Both the position numbers and the translations under genes were made by a program. The notes under the pieces are model-generated. The model did not search any database and was not told where the DNA came from. It saw only the letters and a list, made by a program, of their open reading frames with translations. Shown here piece by piece: positions 1-33,895 of a DNA stretch of 64,000 bases (positions are counted from its first letter, which is position 1; every line of letters starts with the position of its first letter). Source of the DNA: Liopterus haemorrhoidalis (lineage: Eukaryota > Arthropoda > Insecta > Coleoptera > Dytiscidae); the NCBI GenBank assembly GCA_963971575.1, contig OZ020616.1, positions 8,975,934 through 9,039,933 of the forward strand. The letters are read 5' to 3'.

Positions 1-1487
1 TTAACGGTGACTCGTGAATCACTTCTTTGGGCACGTTTGTGGATCTAGCAGTGACGGAAGTGCGTTACGGAAAAGTACCCCTTTCGCCAACCATCACATC
101 CAACAGCACCCAGCACCGTGGAAAATATATGGTATGCTACAAACACAACCAATTTTTGATCGTTCTGCGTATGACGTCATGTTGAGAGCACCATTCTGTT
201 AAGCCGCTTAAATATGTATGTTTTCTCTATTATTGTTTGATATTTATAAGTGTTTTGAAAACTTAAATTGCAAACTGCTTACCTGCGTGGTCCTTGCATG
301 CACTAATTATTCTCGGGAAAGTAGGGGCATGGCAATTTAGCAACATGTCTTACCCATTTCCATTTCAGGTTTACTACTCATTATAATTATGAATATATTT
401 TATTAAAAAATAATTTATAACAATTTTAGTGGATATAATCGGCCTCTAAAAAATCTGTTACTTTTATAGATACTATATTTGTATTAAAAACTTTCAAACT
501 GAACACTGTTCATTTATTCAATCTTCTATTATCCACAAACTTTGACAATATTTTTAAAAATAACAATATTTTGATGTTCATTATTGAGAATCTTATGCTT
601 ATACTATAAATATATTTACACAATAAACACAAAAGAATCTTTCTCATTAATAATTCACTTATCATTTTTCACGAAACTTAAATTAGAGTGTACTTTTCAT
701 CAAACTGACATTAAAAATTGTTTGTTTTACATGGCAGATTTTACAACTTGATTATTGAAAAAAGAATTTTAACAGAATCTTACAATGTTTGGGTAAGGAA
801 ATCATTGTGTTTATAAATCATTCGTAATGAATCATTCGATACTGAATCAATTTATATTAATTTTATTGAACCCATTGTGATTCAGGCAAAACCCGATTTT
901 TTCAGATTTACTAGTTAATTCAAGTACCTAGTGCTTCCATTTTACTTATTTTAAAAAAAAATATTTTTTAGGGATATCCAGAAAGAGGCCGAAAAAACAA
1001 TTATAGCCTTAATTTAAATAATGTAGATTTAAGATTTATGATTTAACTGTCCAATCGACTTATTTATTGACTAAATTCATTCCACTGGCGGAAATATTTT
1101 GAGGCTTCCTTCAACATAAGAAAAACACAGGTATCATAAATTTGGTCATCACTTCTACGCCAGAAAAGATCTAATCATATTGACGTATATAAGGCTTTTA
1201 AACAATTATTGTGGATACCAAACAAACAAAATCATATATATCAAATACATTTTTACTCATTTTAGTACACGGTATACCTTGAAACGTACAAGAAATAAAT
1301 AATAACGGAAATAAACAAACAACATCGCACAATACGCGTAGTCAAAAACAAATAAAAGTAAGTGCCGCCACTGAAATGTGTTAAACTAACTGTTGATAAC
1401 GTAATGGATGAAATTTGGTTTCTGCGCATGGGAGCCGATAACATCCGCCTGTTTTTTTTTTTTTTCTAGTCATCGCCTCATCGTAAA
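1..1487. other. AT-rich intergenic sequence, no recognised gene
   Basis: The first 210 bases are less AT-rich and contain a 62-codon frame opened by GTG with a stop just upstream. It matches nothing I recognise. The rest is AT-rich with no recognisable element. Confidence 0.5.
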
Positions 1488-2330
1488 TACGGCCCTGGAG
1501 CGAGCCTTACTAGTTAAAACCAGTGGCGAAGGGAGGCCTCCGCTAGATTTGCCCTGCCATAAAAAAATAATAATAAAAAAAAATATAAAATTTTTAAATT
1601 AAAAAAGATTTACGTAACCTTTAAAAATACATCAAATTATGTTTTATACAAATGTTTGTCCGAGGCTGGGTTTACTAGTTATGAATTATTTAAAATTTTA
1701 AGTTTAATAACTTCCGTTTCCGGATTTTCATAAAAAACAATAGGCTTCTTCCCAATTAATAGGAGAATTTTTTAGTACCAGAACGAACTCTCTAAGTTGA
1801 ACCGTTCTTGAGTTATCGTGTATACATCACAGACATATCCTATTATATCCTATTTAATTATTTTTTATTGTAATTTTATACACAGATATATATTTTACTT
1901 ATTTAATTTTATTCTATTTTATTATCTATTTATTTATAATTTTATTTCATTCATTCTAATTATTATTTTATTATATCATTTTATTTATTGTTTTATTAAA
2001 TTTTTTACTCATCTATTTATTTATCGCAATATCTCAGTTTTTGTATGCTATAAATGCCTTTCTTAAAATCTGCGAATAATCTGTGAAAAATTTTACCCAT
2101 CTATATCTTATAAAAATGCTGGTAAATACTATATTTGTTAATAATTGTTTATTTATTTATCTTATTTATTTATTGTAATATTTATTAATTTTATTTTATA
2201 GAGTGTTTTAATTTTTTATTCTCATTTTATTCTGTTTATTTAATTATTGATTTATTATAAAAATCTGAAAAAAAATACACTACTATAAACTACTAAAGGT
2301 AAAGTGAATTAAAATTTTTAATATTTCTAT

Positions 2331-2764
2331 TGTTAACTGACAATAACTGAAGCGCCTCTAGTGAGATTTTGAGAAACTGACAGGTGGAGGATTGTCGAGT
2401 TTGATTACTGTTGTTTACATAGCGAGTTTTTCAAAAATGTCTTTAAAATTGCAAGAAAAAATTAAATGCAACGTGAATTGTTGTGTTTATCTTTGCAATG
2501 CAAAAATAGGTCGTGATAAAGACCTAAGTTTTCATCGTGTTCCGAAATGTGGCAAAAAAGCCTTATTACCTTCAGTTATAACCCTAGAGGTTACTTGGGC
2601 ACTGAGAAAACGGAAAATTTCATTTAACGCAACCCTCATATTGAGTTATAAATTAATTTCAATAAATACCACATGAAGATATCATTGAACCTGTCAAAAA
2701 TATCCTATCTGCGTCAGCCATGATGTACAATGCAGTGGCGCCTCTATCGGTAGTGTCAGTTGAC
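2331..2764 (+). mobile_element. Small element with THAP zinc-finger fragment
   Basis: Imperfect terminal inverted repeats (AACTGACA...GCGCCTCTA at the left, TAGAGGCGCC...CAGTTGACA reading at the right) bound about 430 bp. Inside, ATG at 2437 opens a frame with CCVYLCNAKIGRDKDLSFHR, the C2CH start of a THAP domain. The frame then loses similarity and stops at 2676. THAP domains are the DNA-binding part of P-element-like transposases. Probably a deleted, non-autonomous element. Confidence 0.5.
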
Positions 2765-2830
2765 ATATGTATGCTGTAAATGCTTCAATTGTCATGTGCG
2801 AACACCTGTGTCTATGTACTTAAAATTGTT

Positions 2831-3001
2831 AGTTAATAACATGTTAGTAACTGTTGTACACGCTCCGCGCGTGCTTCGTAGCACTTGGTGCGGTACACAG
2901 CGACTAAATGCCTAAAAAAATGTAAAATTGTCTGAATGTTATGATGTATGTATTGATTATCTAAATTAAATAAACGATTTTGAAATTGAACTTGAACTTG
3001 A
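2831..3001 (+). repeat. Possible non-LTR retrotransposon 3' tail
   Basis: A moderately GC-rich stretch (CTCCGCGCGTGCTTCGTAGC) leads into AAATAAACG and a TTGAAATTGAACTTGAACTTG tandem tail. Short tandem tails of this kind end many insect LINEs. No coding part is attached. Confidence 0.35.
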
Positions 3002-3712
3002 AGACACACACACACAGACACACACAAACGGACAGCACTTCGAAAATAGGTTTTTTGTATTCCCTGGACCATGAAACGTGGTCATCAGTCAAAATCTCGA
3101 CATCGAAAATTTTCGCGATTACAAGTTAGTTAATTAAAAATTTTGGCGCACAGCAACAAAGGCTATTTGCGCCTAACGCAGCCCATCTTTTCGCGATTAC
3201 AATACTTGCCCCTTATGTATTAATGTCGTGCAAGTAAAAATCATAAAATAATAGAAAAAATGTATAATAAAATCATTTTGCGGGTCCTAGGCAGTTGCCT
3301 AGTTTGCCTAAGCCAAAGTCCACCCCTGTCTACATAGCCTAAAAACTGAAAATAAATAAATGGAAAACAAAAACAGGACAGAATGAAAGCAAATCCTTAA
3401 ACAAGTAAAGATCTACTAGGATTGTAGAACCATTAATGATCATGATGATGAAACAGACAAAAATTGTACGTCTACGCTTGTAAGTGGAAAGAGTGCTTTA
3501 TAATATTTACTTTTCTAAAAGTACCTATTAGTATCGGTACAAGTATAAAAGGTTATATATAAAAATAATTATGTACTTAACATTATATTTAATAATGTTT
3601 GATTTGAAATAACAATATTTTACATACACATTATAAATTCTAAATACTTATTACTAAAATGAAAAATATGTACATTATAAAATGACTGCATTATTTACAA
3701 TGAAATTCTGAG

Positions 3713-24111
<20,399 letters not shown>

Positions 24112-24420
24112 TTTTTCAGTTTTGTCATCCAGATTTGCTAAATAAATTTACTAACACTTTAACTACACTTTTTAATAAATGAAACACAAAAATTAACAAA
24201 AACGTGTATCGGATCTTGCGAATTCAAATATTTTTGATTTTGACAGTTGTTTGACAACACGAGGAGCCAATACAAGGAAATTAAATTAATTTGTTTGTCA
24301 GCTTTGAGCGGAAATAAAAGATCATAAGTTCGACAGAGAAAATCGACCAATATCACCAACTAAACAGTAAAAGTCCTTTCTAAAAATTAATCTGTAACAA
24401 TTTAAAATCAGTAAATAATA
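24112..24420. promoter_or_regulatory. Presumed APC1 5' UTR and promoter region
   Basis: Unique-looking sequence between the APC1 start codon and the first intergenic MITE. No TATA box or other clear element is visible on the minus strand; the assignment is by position only. Confidence 0.3.
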
Positions 24421-24722
24421 TATAAGCGGTTCACTTTTGTAAGAACAAACTAAGAGGGAATTTTGTTTTCAATAGTTTGCACCTTTGAAGCTGTATGTCA
24501 TGTTGGTATTAAAAAATGTCACTTTTTTAAAATGTCGATCCGTTTGACATATGTCATAATGAAAAATGATATCTTAATTATAGTGATCATAACCTTATCA
24601 ACCTAAAGTCGGTTTTACAGCGTAAGGATTATTTTTAATTGACATTAAAAGTCAGTAACACACCATAAAAGTAACCAAAATAACCAGATATAGTGTGTTC
24701 TTACAAAAGTGAACAGCTTATA
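24421..24722. mobile_element. Family 2 MITE (intact)
   Basis: Ends GGTTCACTTTTGTAAGAACA / TGTTCTTACAAAAGTGAACAG. It directly abuts the family 1 element at 24723. It shows the empty site for the 830-bp insertion at 5343. Confidence 0.8.
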
Positions 24723-25798
24723 CAGTCTGTTCCAGACGGTTAAGCGGAACTAAATTTTGCAATCTAGTTACTTTCATCGTTTAAATCGTGCTTTTCGCCC
24801 GTTTTGTTTAAGCTTTGTAAATCATACTTACAATACACATTTTTTGTTAAGGTTAATATCATTTTAAATTGTCATTTTCTTTATATTTTGATTTTTTGTG
24901 TCATTCTTAATACAAATTTCCCATTTATTATTTTTTTTGTCATTAAAATATATTAAAAAAATAATTTAATTTATACAATGTTCCGTAACTGCACACCTAA
25001 CTACCGCGGTCGCGGTGACGGTAAAGTCGTGGTAAGTTGTGGTTACCCAGTGGTTACCTGAAAACGAGTTTTAGTTACGGAACGGTAGTCATACTTCACA
25101 ATTGGTAAAACAGACAACTGAACTGTCATTTTATGGAGGTTATAGGTTATAGATATTCTCTTACAAACTTATTAATAAAAATATTTGTTTTATTAGTACT
25201 TGTTTACAATGGCACATTATATAAGAACATATATGATTTTTCCCGATTATTTTTCACGACATCGATCAATATTACTAAAAATCAGTTACTTAAACTCATT
25301 CTTACTGTTTTAATTATAGACTATAGTAAAATAATATTATAATTTACTACTTGCACTACAAAGAAACGATTAATGCCCTCCACTTAACTCTCCCCTTATT
25401 GTAATTGTTTTTAAATTCCCGCCTTTTGTAGTTTACATTAGATCTGAAGTTTGTAGTGGGAGGAAATAACCACACTAACCGCGATATTTCTACGGTTAGT
25501 TTGGTTACAAAAAAGTAACCAAAATTTTCAGTAACCGCGTTCCGAAACCTAACAATTTTCCTGAAAAGGTTAATGTCGTACACTTTCGGAACGGTAAACT
25601 TCAACCGCGGTTACTTTCGTCGAGTAATGGAACATTGTATTAGACATAGGTCATTCGTTTCCATGGTTTCATTGTTGTAATTTTAAATTTTGACACTGCA
25701 ACGTGAAAAATGAAATAACCCAAGCAAGGTCCCTTGTCGTGACAACCTAAAAGAACGAAATTCCCATTTAGTTCCGCCTAAGCGTTTGAAACAGACTG
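24723..25798. mobile_element. Family 1 MITE split by a Harbinger-like element
   Basis: Left part 24723-24973, right part 25640-25798. It shares subfamily changes (GTCTGGAAC, GTTTCAAACGC, CACGACAAGG) with the copy at 37752-38163, which is its uninterrupted relative. Confidence 0.85.
24974..25639. mobile_element. PIF/Harbinger-like non-autonomous element, 666 bp
   Basis: TIR TACAATGTTCC at both ends with further imperfect similarity inward. Flanked by TTA, proven by the empty site in the 37752 copy (AATTTAATTTAGACATAGG). No transposase. Confidence 0.8.
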
Positions 25799-25839
25799 TA
25801 ATAGAAAGAAAAAAATAAGAAAAAATTAATTAATAAATT

Positions 25840-26035
25840 TTAAATTAATAATCTTAATTTCATCTGTCAGTTATGATAGACTTCGAAATCTAGTAAATTT
25901 TAACGATTAAATGAAGGTTTTGACCATTTTATTTAACAAAAGCCTCATTCAATCGTTAAAAAGTGAGCTCGTGACAAATTAATGAAATAAAAATCCCGTT
26001 TAGATTCACTTAAACATTTGGAATAAACTATACTT
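25840..26035. mobile_element. Degenerate family 1b MITE
   Basis: Contains AAATGAAGGTTTTGACCATT and CACTTAAACATTTGGAATAAAC in the order of the 1b copies at 42488 and 47169; the left end is unclear. Confidence 0.4.
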
Positions 26036-26418
26036 CTTTGTGTAATATGGTTTAGGCTCGTCTGCCTAGGTCCGTGTCTTTATCTTAACACATACCTACA
26101 TTACAGAATACAGTACAGGGCAAGAGAATTAAGCAGTTCTTTTTCCTATTTTCTAATGGTTTCTCCCAATAACGCTATTCTTTCCTTTCATGGCGACGTT
26201 GCCGGCCGTAAAACGCGCTGATCTGTGCAGACACGATATTCTATAAATGGTTATTTACTTTTGTTCCATGTTATCTGATTTAGTATATCTTTTCCATAAA
26301 GATTCAATGAATTAACAACAAAAAAACAAAAAATTCTGTATTATATTTGGGTTTATTAACATATTTGACACTTTTACAACATTTGGCAACAATTCTCCCA
26401 TTTACCATAAGAGCAATT

Positions 26419-26465
<47 letters not shown>

Positions 26466-27736
26466 ATACAACCGACGTGGTCAGACCAATGATATCCAAC
26501 AGGCGACCTAAGACCTACCGTTATTTAAAGGATTTCGCGTGTATATATGCCAGATATAGAATCTACCAGTTATAACTCTCAGGGCACACTGAGAGGGGTA
26601 AGAAAATCTCAAAAAAAAAATTCGCTATGTTTAATAAACATTATTAGACCCAGTATATGGAACCGCTTTTTCAGTATCACCTGTATAAAATAGTGTTGTT
26701 CAATCGACATTGTCAGGCCTTGCGACGTTGCCAATTTTATCATAGTGTATAATATGATTTGTAAAGTTGAAAACATTCAAACCGACTCATTCAGTCCTAC
26801 TGTTCAGGAGTATGTTTACACTCAAGAGTGCATTTTAAATAAATAATAATAATATTATATGTGAAAAAACACTTGTTGATAATTCATATACGTATTTGCA
26901 ATGTAACATGTGGATCAAAATGTCCTTTCTTCGGGGGGCTATGTTTTATATAAGAAAATCTCCTTTTTTTTCGACAAATGACACGTGCATTATGAATACT
27001 CAATTAACAAAAGAAGATCTGCGATTTATAATACATAAGCCATCTGAGACTGAAAGACTTTTTGATCATAAGTTAGTAATTACATTTAATATATGCCGAT
27101 TATTATTTTATACATAAAATATATTCGGGGGATCCTCCTGTGCTGTTTTTTTCACGCGTTTTTGAAAATGATTACACTTCAAATTAAATAATTTTGTTAC
27201 TCAATAAAATGAAGAAATATTAGTCAATACTGTCGCATACCTGACCCGAAAAGCACAGCCACTAGGTTGTACTGCGCATTAAAATATATTTTTACAAATT
27301 GTATCTTGGTTTTAATTATATTGGCGTATTATTTACGTATTTTGTTATTAAGGACATTTATTACTGTATAAATTCAGTAAACTATTACTGTCGTGATAAT
27401 AAAAGGTAATATTTACAATTATATTTCTCATATGAAAAATAAAGAGAAGTCATCATCATCATTGACGCGACAGCGCGAGATGAGTCTAGATCTCTTGATT
27501 TCAAGTTTTGTGACCACATTTTCAATCTGTGTACATGTAGGAGTAATATAGACAGGATTACGTCTATTTTTTAGCGCACACAGAAATGCCCGTACAGCTT
27601 ATAGCCGGTTGCCACAGGCTTGCTTGTGATAAGTAAAATTAAGCCAGATCCTTAGAATCACCGATAAACGAAATTCTATACACCAAAAAGAAGTATGCGT
27701 GTCAGGTGGATCATAAACGAGAAAAAAATAATATTT
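26036..27736. other. Intergenic sequence with (TA)n and motif repeat
   Basis: (TA)n at 26424-26462, followed by ACCGACGTGGTCAGACC at 26471, the inverse of a motif also beside other (TA)n tracts. A 73-codon frame at 26896 resembles nothing known. Near 27450 a CATCATCATCATTGACGCGA stretch resembles insect LINE tails. Confidence 0.4.
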
Positions 27737-27904
27737 GTAAAAGGTTGTTTAATTAAACCTTTTTGTTATAACTCACTGTTTTTTTTTTTTTTTTTTTAAT
27801 GCAGTTTCGGCTCTGGCAATTCTCAAATTTACGGTGAGCCGAAACTACAGTCAGTGAACTAATCTGTGAAACGTAACAACAAGCATCATTTAACAACCTT
27901 TTAT
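27737..27904. mobile_element. MITE, about 168 bp
   Basis: TIRs TAAAAGGTTGTTTAA / TTTAACAACCTTTTA. Inside, a hairpin AGTTTCGGCTC...GAGCCGAAACT and a T19 run. Confidence 0.55.
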
Positions 27905-27976
27905 CTTCTAAGTGAAATTTACAAAGTTGTGGAAAATTTACATATATAAATAAAATTGGAGGTTAAATCTGTTCTT

Positions 27977-29000
27977 TTTTAGGGTTTTGTAAAACCCTTA
28001 TACCGTCATTTTGTCGTCTGTCTGTCTGTCTGTCTGTTCGGTAAAAATTGTAGCCAAACGGCTAAACCTAGAGAGTTGAAATTTGACATGCTTATACAAC
28101 TCTTTGACCCGCACATAGGAAAAATGCTAAAACATCTAAAAAACATATTCCCCTAAAAATATAAGCAAATATATGCTCATCGAAAAAAAAAAAAAATTTT
28201 TTTACAATTCTGTGTATGGTTTCAAATGAAAGCCCTTGAAACCTGAATTAACGATCAAAATTTTATTTTTGCAAAATAAATTATTTTGACGCGATTTTTG
28301 CGAGAATTGTGCAAAATTTTGTCCCACACCCTGTAGCCCAGATGGTGTAAACTAAAAATCTGAAAAAATTCTAAGTAATGTACATTGGTGTGAACCGGAA
28401 TAGTGAAACAGGAATTTTTGATCAGATTATGTTTTCGGAAAATAACGCATTTTTTGTGTTTTTAACTAAAATATGTAAAATATTTAATCCGCTATTTAAC
28501 ACAGTAAAGGAGTGAACGTTCGTAGATCAGTGGTAACGTTCTCGCTTCGTAAGTTGCAAACTACTGATCACCTCCCGTCAATTTTTATTTTTTGTTTTTT
28601 TTTTCATTTTTATTTTGTTTAAATTATTTTGTCAAAATTCTAGTTATATTTTGGCAAATGTTGCATTTAATTTTTAAAAGCGTAAATTTAATAACCAGTG
28701 GGAAGTGTTGATATTATAATTTAATTCTATGTTTGAATGTATACGAAATCAGAGGGGCGGAGTTTATGACTTAAACAACCAATGGAAGCCGTAGGCGCAA
28801 TTTTCAAAATATTAATGAACCTTGCTATATAAAAAAAAGATACTGCAAATTTTTAGAAACCCAAATAATGGTATTAGGCATTCGAATTAAAATTAATAAA
28901 AAAATATTTTAACATAAAAATTGTTTTGGCTTCCCAAATAATCATCATTCACTAAATACCTGCGAAACCCTGAAACGTGTGAAAATTCACACTTCACATA
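27977..29000 (+). mobile_element. Family A repeat, copy 3
   Basis: Plus orientation with AGGGTTTTGTAAAACCC (small deletion), a short (GTCT)n, the conserved body, tRNA-like cassette 28511-28575, CTGCGAAACCCTGAAACGTG and 3' hairpin GTGTGAAAATTCACAC. Confidence 0.8.
28511..28575 (+). other. tRNA-like cassette inside family A copy 3
   Basis: A-box TAGATCAGTGGTAACG at 28523 and B-box-like GATCACCTCC at 28566. Resembles the cassette in copy 4 (48052-48118). Confidence 0.55.
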
Positions 29001-29140
29001 ATTTTTTCTTGGTACCCATTTTTCGTTTCTACATGTTCCAAGTGAATGTAAAACAAAATTCACAAAAAAAATCTCTGTCTGTCTGATATGCTTTTTTCTA
29101 TGGGTTTATTTATCTGACATTCAAAAAACAAGAGCTATTA

Positions 29141-29616
29141 TCTGTCTCATTTTGTAATACGAAACTAACAGGGAAACTTCATTTTTTATGTTGTATATTT
29201 AAAATATCATCTTAGGGTGGTAATTCTGAAGTAACACCTTTCAAAATATTTGACAATGTCAATTATGGCATTAAATTATATGTCAACTTACTAACACAAA
29301 TTGCATAAAACACAAATTGACAAGTATTTGTAATATATTTTATACAACCAGAACAGAAATTATGAATAAGCGAAATAAGATGAAATAAATATTTGTATAT
29401 AATTCAAAATATTAGACATGTCAATCACAAATTTGACATGTCAATTTGGTATCTGACATGTAGTTTTTGAGTGAATATAACCTCAGTATAATGAAACTTC
29501 ACCAAAAATGTGAAAGCCAGATTTACAAGTTTACATGGTTTCAAAAAAGTCTATTTACACCACAACAGTCACCAAAGTAACCAGATATAGTTTCGTATTA
29601 CAAATTGAGACAGGTT
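29141..29616. mobile_element. MITE related to family 2, different ends
   Basis: TIRs CTGTCTCATTTTGTAATACG / CGTATTACAAATTGAGACAG. The right interior (CCAAAGTAACCAGATATAGT) matches family 2 just inside its end, so the two families share internal sequence. Confidence 0.65.
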
Positions 29617-31584
29617 ATATATATATTTTCTCGTAATTTAATGTCATGATAGAGTGAAACCAGGTTTCGAGCCTATGATATGGCATCTTAAAATTTGAAG
29701 TTAAGAGGCGAATGTAGCCACCTCCAAAGTCCATCGTTGCATGCGGGGTGCGGTGGCGAGAAGTCGTATTACGTCATTGGGGGAGTGACCAAAGTGGAAG
29801 TAGCTTACAGGGAGAGGGAAAAGTGCTAATATTTATAAATCAACCTGCATTTTTGGGAATCATAAAATATAGATTAAATATATTCGAATCAATTTGATTT
29901 TTTTTTTTTTTAATTTCAAGATATGAAAGAAAATATCAAAATTTTAATAAGTAAATAAGTAAATAAATTTTAATAAAAAATAAAGTAAATAAATTAAATA
30001 TTTTAATAAGTTTAAATTTGTATTTTGATTTATTTTTAATTTCAAATTTTACAGTGCTATACTTTTTTCAATTTCACATGACTGTTACTCAGTAAATGAA
30101 TAAAAATTACAAATGTTTACACTTAACCATTCTATATTGTAATTTTATCTTTAAAATAAGCTCTTGTATGTGAAAAGTGATTAATATTTATTACCAATTC
30201 TGATTTCACAGATAATTTTGTAGAAATAATAGTTTTTTTTTATCATCAAAAAATTATGTTAATAATCATAGATTCACCCCTTTAGGGGTTGATGTAACCT
30301 TTTGGTTAAACTCGATTACAGTATAACAATCCCATACGTTACCATAACAACCATGTTCTGACCATTTGGTTATAGTTAACTAAGCTTTCAGAAGCCGGCC
30401 ATAATTATTTAACTTAATTTTTGGGACCATTTTTTTGTGTCAATATGAATTTGTATTCTACCACGGAAAGTCTAAAATAAAACAGGTAAATTTGACGTCA
30501 CAAACTGTTTTATTCCAAAGATCTTCTGTTACCCATTTCAACCGAATTCAAAGATATGTGTAGGAAACGAAGGCGGAGCTTAAGACTCCCTCTACTATGA
30601 TTAGATTAGTTTAAAACCACGCTACCAGATGGATACATCTCTCGATGCTTGTAAATGCCAGTATTTCATATAAATAGTGTTTCGGTGTGGGCCAAAGAAT
30701 TGGTGCTAAATATTAATTAATTTTCATAAATAAGGGCTCATTTTAAAGATAAAAGTACAATCTATAGGATTCTAGCTATGGAATTTGCAATTGTTATTGA
30801 TTTACGGAGGAACAGTGATGTGAAGTTAGACAAAGTTTAGGACATTGTAAAACTGAAAATTAAAAATAAAACCAAATTTTAACTCTTAAATCCAACGGAG
30901 CCAATCTTTATCTTCAAATTAAAAAAAAAATCAAATTTATCCGACAACATTTGGTTCAAATTCTTTGGCCCTTTCAAATGCACGTATCCGTTGAGCGTAA
31001 CCCAGGTACAGTACGCTCTTAAACGTACACATAAATGTTCAATACTCAAAATGAAATGGGAACTTTTGTTTTTTACAATTATTTTTATTTTTTACAATTA
31101 AGAAAAGTAATTGTTCAAACGAGTTATTTGTAATTTGAAACCTTTTGTGTTCTTCTTTGGAATTAAGAATAAATTATGGACATTGATGCCCGTATTAGAA
31201 TAATTTTCTGTGAAATATATGAACAAAGTTCAAACTTATTAAAATGTACATTTATTTGGGATTCTAATAAAAACATTAAATAAATTTAACGTCTCATTTG
31301 AAGCAGTAACATTCAGCACGCTTTAAAAAATCTATAAACTATAAAAATGTAATTATTTCTAAATTGGAAAAAAAAGAAGAATTTCATGGCGCAAATACCA
31401 AAATTTTAATTTGAACAAATTTGATACAAATCGGTTATATGCATTGTTTTTAAGTATCTACGAGTCTGCCAAAACTAAATTTGAGTTTAAAGTTTTTCTG
31501 TAAGACAAATTGAAAGAAAATATTTAAGTTCTTACAATGAACTAAAATTATCATGACTGGAATGTTTATCTAGCTCATTCTATA
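29617..31584. other. Intergenic sequence, nothing recognised
   Basis: AT-rich with poly-A/T tracts. No open frame of interest and no paired ends were seen. Confidence 0.4.
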
Positions 31585-32410
<826 letters not shown>

Positions 32411-33895
32411 TTTGGGTCTGTCAAGATAAATACCGGGTCTGTAAAAGTAACATGGCTATCACATATTATATATACTCACGACACCTACACAATCTTTGTT
32501 ATTTTAGACTAAAGTAAGCTTTATAATACCTAATGTACAAAAATATTCTAGTCGAAACGTTTACTATTTAAAATTTGAATGGATTAAGGTAAAAAGGTGA
32601 AAATATCTGTGTATGTTGCACGACAAAGAGTAAATAAAATCTAATATACAAGTAAAATTAAAAAAGAACTATCTCACTTCAGAGGAAATGTGATTTCACT
32701 TGTCAATAAACCATTTAATTATGGTTATTAATTTGGAATGCAGGAAATATAGGTCCTTATTAATAAAAATAGTGTCACTAATTACTTGTCTATTTATTTA
32801 TTAATTTTAATCTTTGTGTCAAAATTTTCAAATTACAATTTTTAGAAAATTTATTTTTTTAAATAACTAAAAATATATATATATATATATATTTTTCTGT
32901 GGTACCGGAGAAAGAACAGACATCAAATGGTTGTATATAAAGTGATAATTAGAAGTCACAAAAAATCCGAATTTGTTAAATGTGTTTGAGACAGAAATAT
33001 TCCATAAATTTTGCCCAAACAGTGTCTTATAAAATATTATAACTAACTATGAATTAGTATTTTGTTGGGTATCGGTCGAATTAAAAAAACACATAGTTTG
33101 TCGAATGTTCTGTTTGCCTACTCCTAGTTTCGATTCAATCTGAAACATTATCAAAGCCTAATTTAATTATATATCAAATGCAATGTATTGCACAAATTAG
33201 GTATTTAAGAACATTTTAAACACTTACTTACATACAGGGTTGTACGATAAATAGTAAACATACAATTATGTAAAAGTAAAATCCAACAAATATATTATTT
33301 ACTCATATATAATATTATTAGTATTAATTTAAGAGAAAAAATATTTCACTGTCTTCGACAAGTTGTGACATTGTTAAGATACAAGTCAACTAAGCTAAAA
33401 AATATTAAAAATAAATATAAAAGGTCAGTCTAGCTATAATGGCTGTTGTAATTTAGTAATTTGATAATTGGTATATTTTAGAGTACCTAGGTACATTTTC
33501 ATTACATTAGCAAAAGCGTTTGTTACAAGTATTTAACATGTATATTGAGTAACGAAATACGCGTATTTTTGAAATAAAAGGCAATCCATTCATTCGTTTA
33601 TATTTCAACTAAACAATAAACTAATAAACCATTTTTATACTATTAATATTATTTTTATATATTTTGTGTTCTTACACACAGTTATTCTGTAAACACTTAT
33701 AAACATTTTTCGATGTAAATTATGTATCAGAAGTTGTAGTTGTGGATGATATGCACCTGTTCACAGCCCTAAAATCCAAATAAATAAATAAATAAACATA
33801 AAAATTAAATAATTTTAAATAATTTTTATTTTTCTTTAATATAATAACACTGCGTGTTATTCTTTTGTTTGTCATAATTTCGATCCGTTTTCCTT
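32411..33895. other. Intergenic sequence, nothing recognised
   Basis: AT-rich, with a short (AT)n near 32875 and (AAAT)n near 33778. No gene seen. Confidence 0.4.

Larger units (their letters stand above)
1488..3225 (-). repeat. Family C repeat, interrupted at its microsatellite
   Basis: Bases 1488-1830 match, in reverse, the part of the family C copy at 17807-18140. Bases 3003-3225 match the part at 16997-17160, including the (CA)n start. Both pieces are in minus orientation, so they look like one element with about 1.17 kb inserted at or beside its (GT)n tract. The inserted DNA holds AT-rich sequence, a THAP-bearing element and a LINE-like 3' tail. Confidence 0.65.

Noticed and set aside
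14..202. 62-codon frame in a less AT-rich stretch at the left edge
   Set aside because: It opens on GTG directly after a stop, has no splice acceptor upstream and resembles no family I know.
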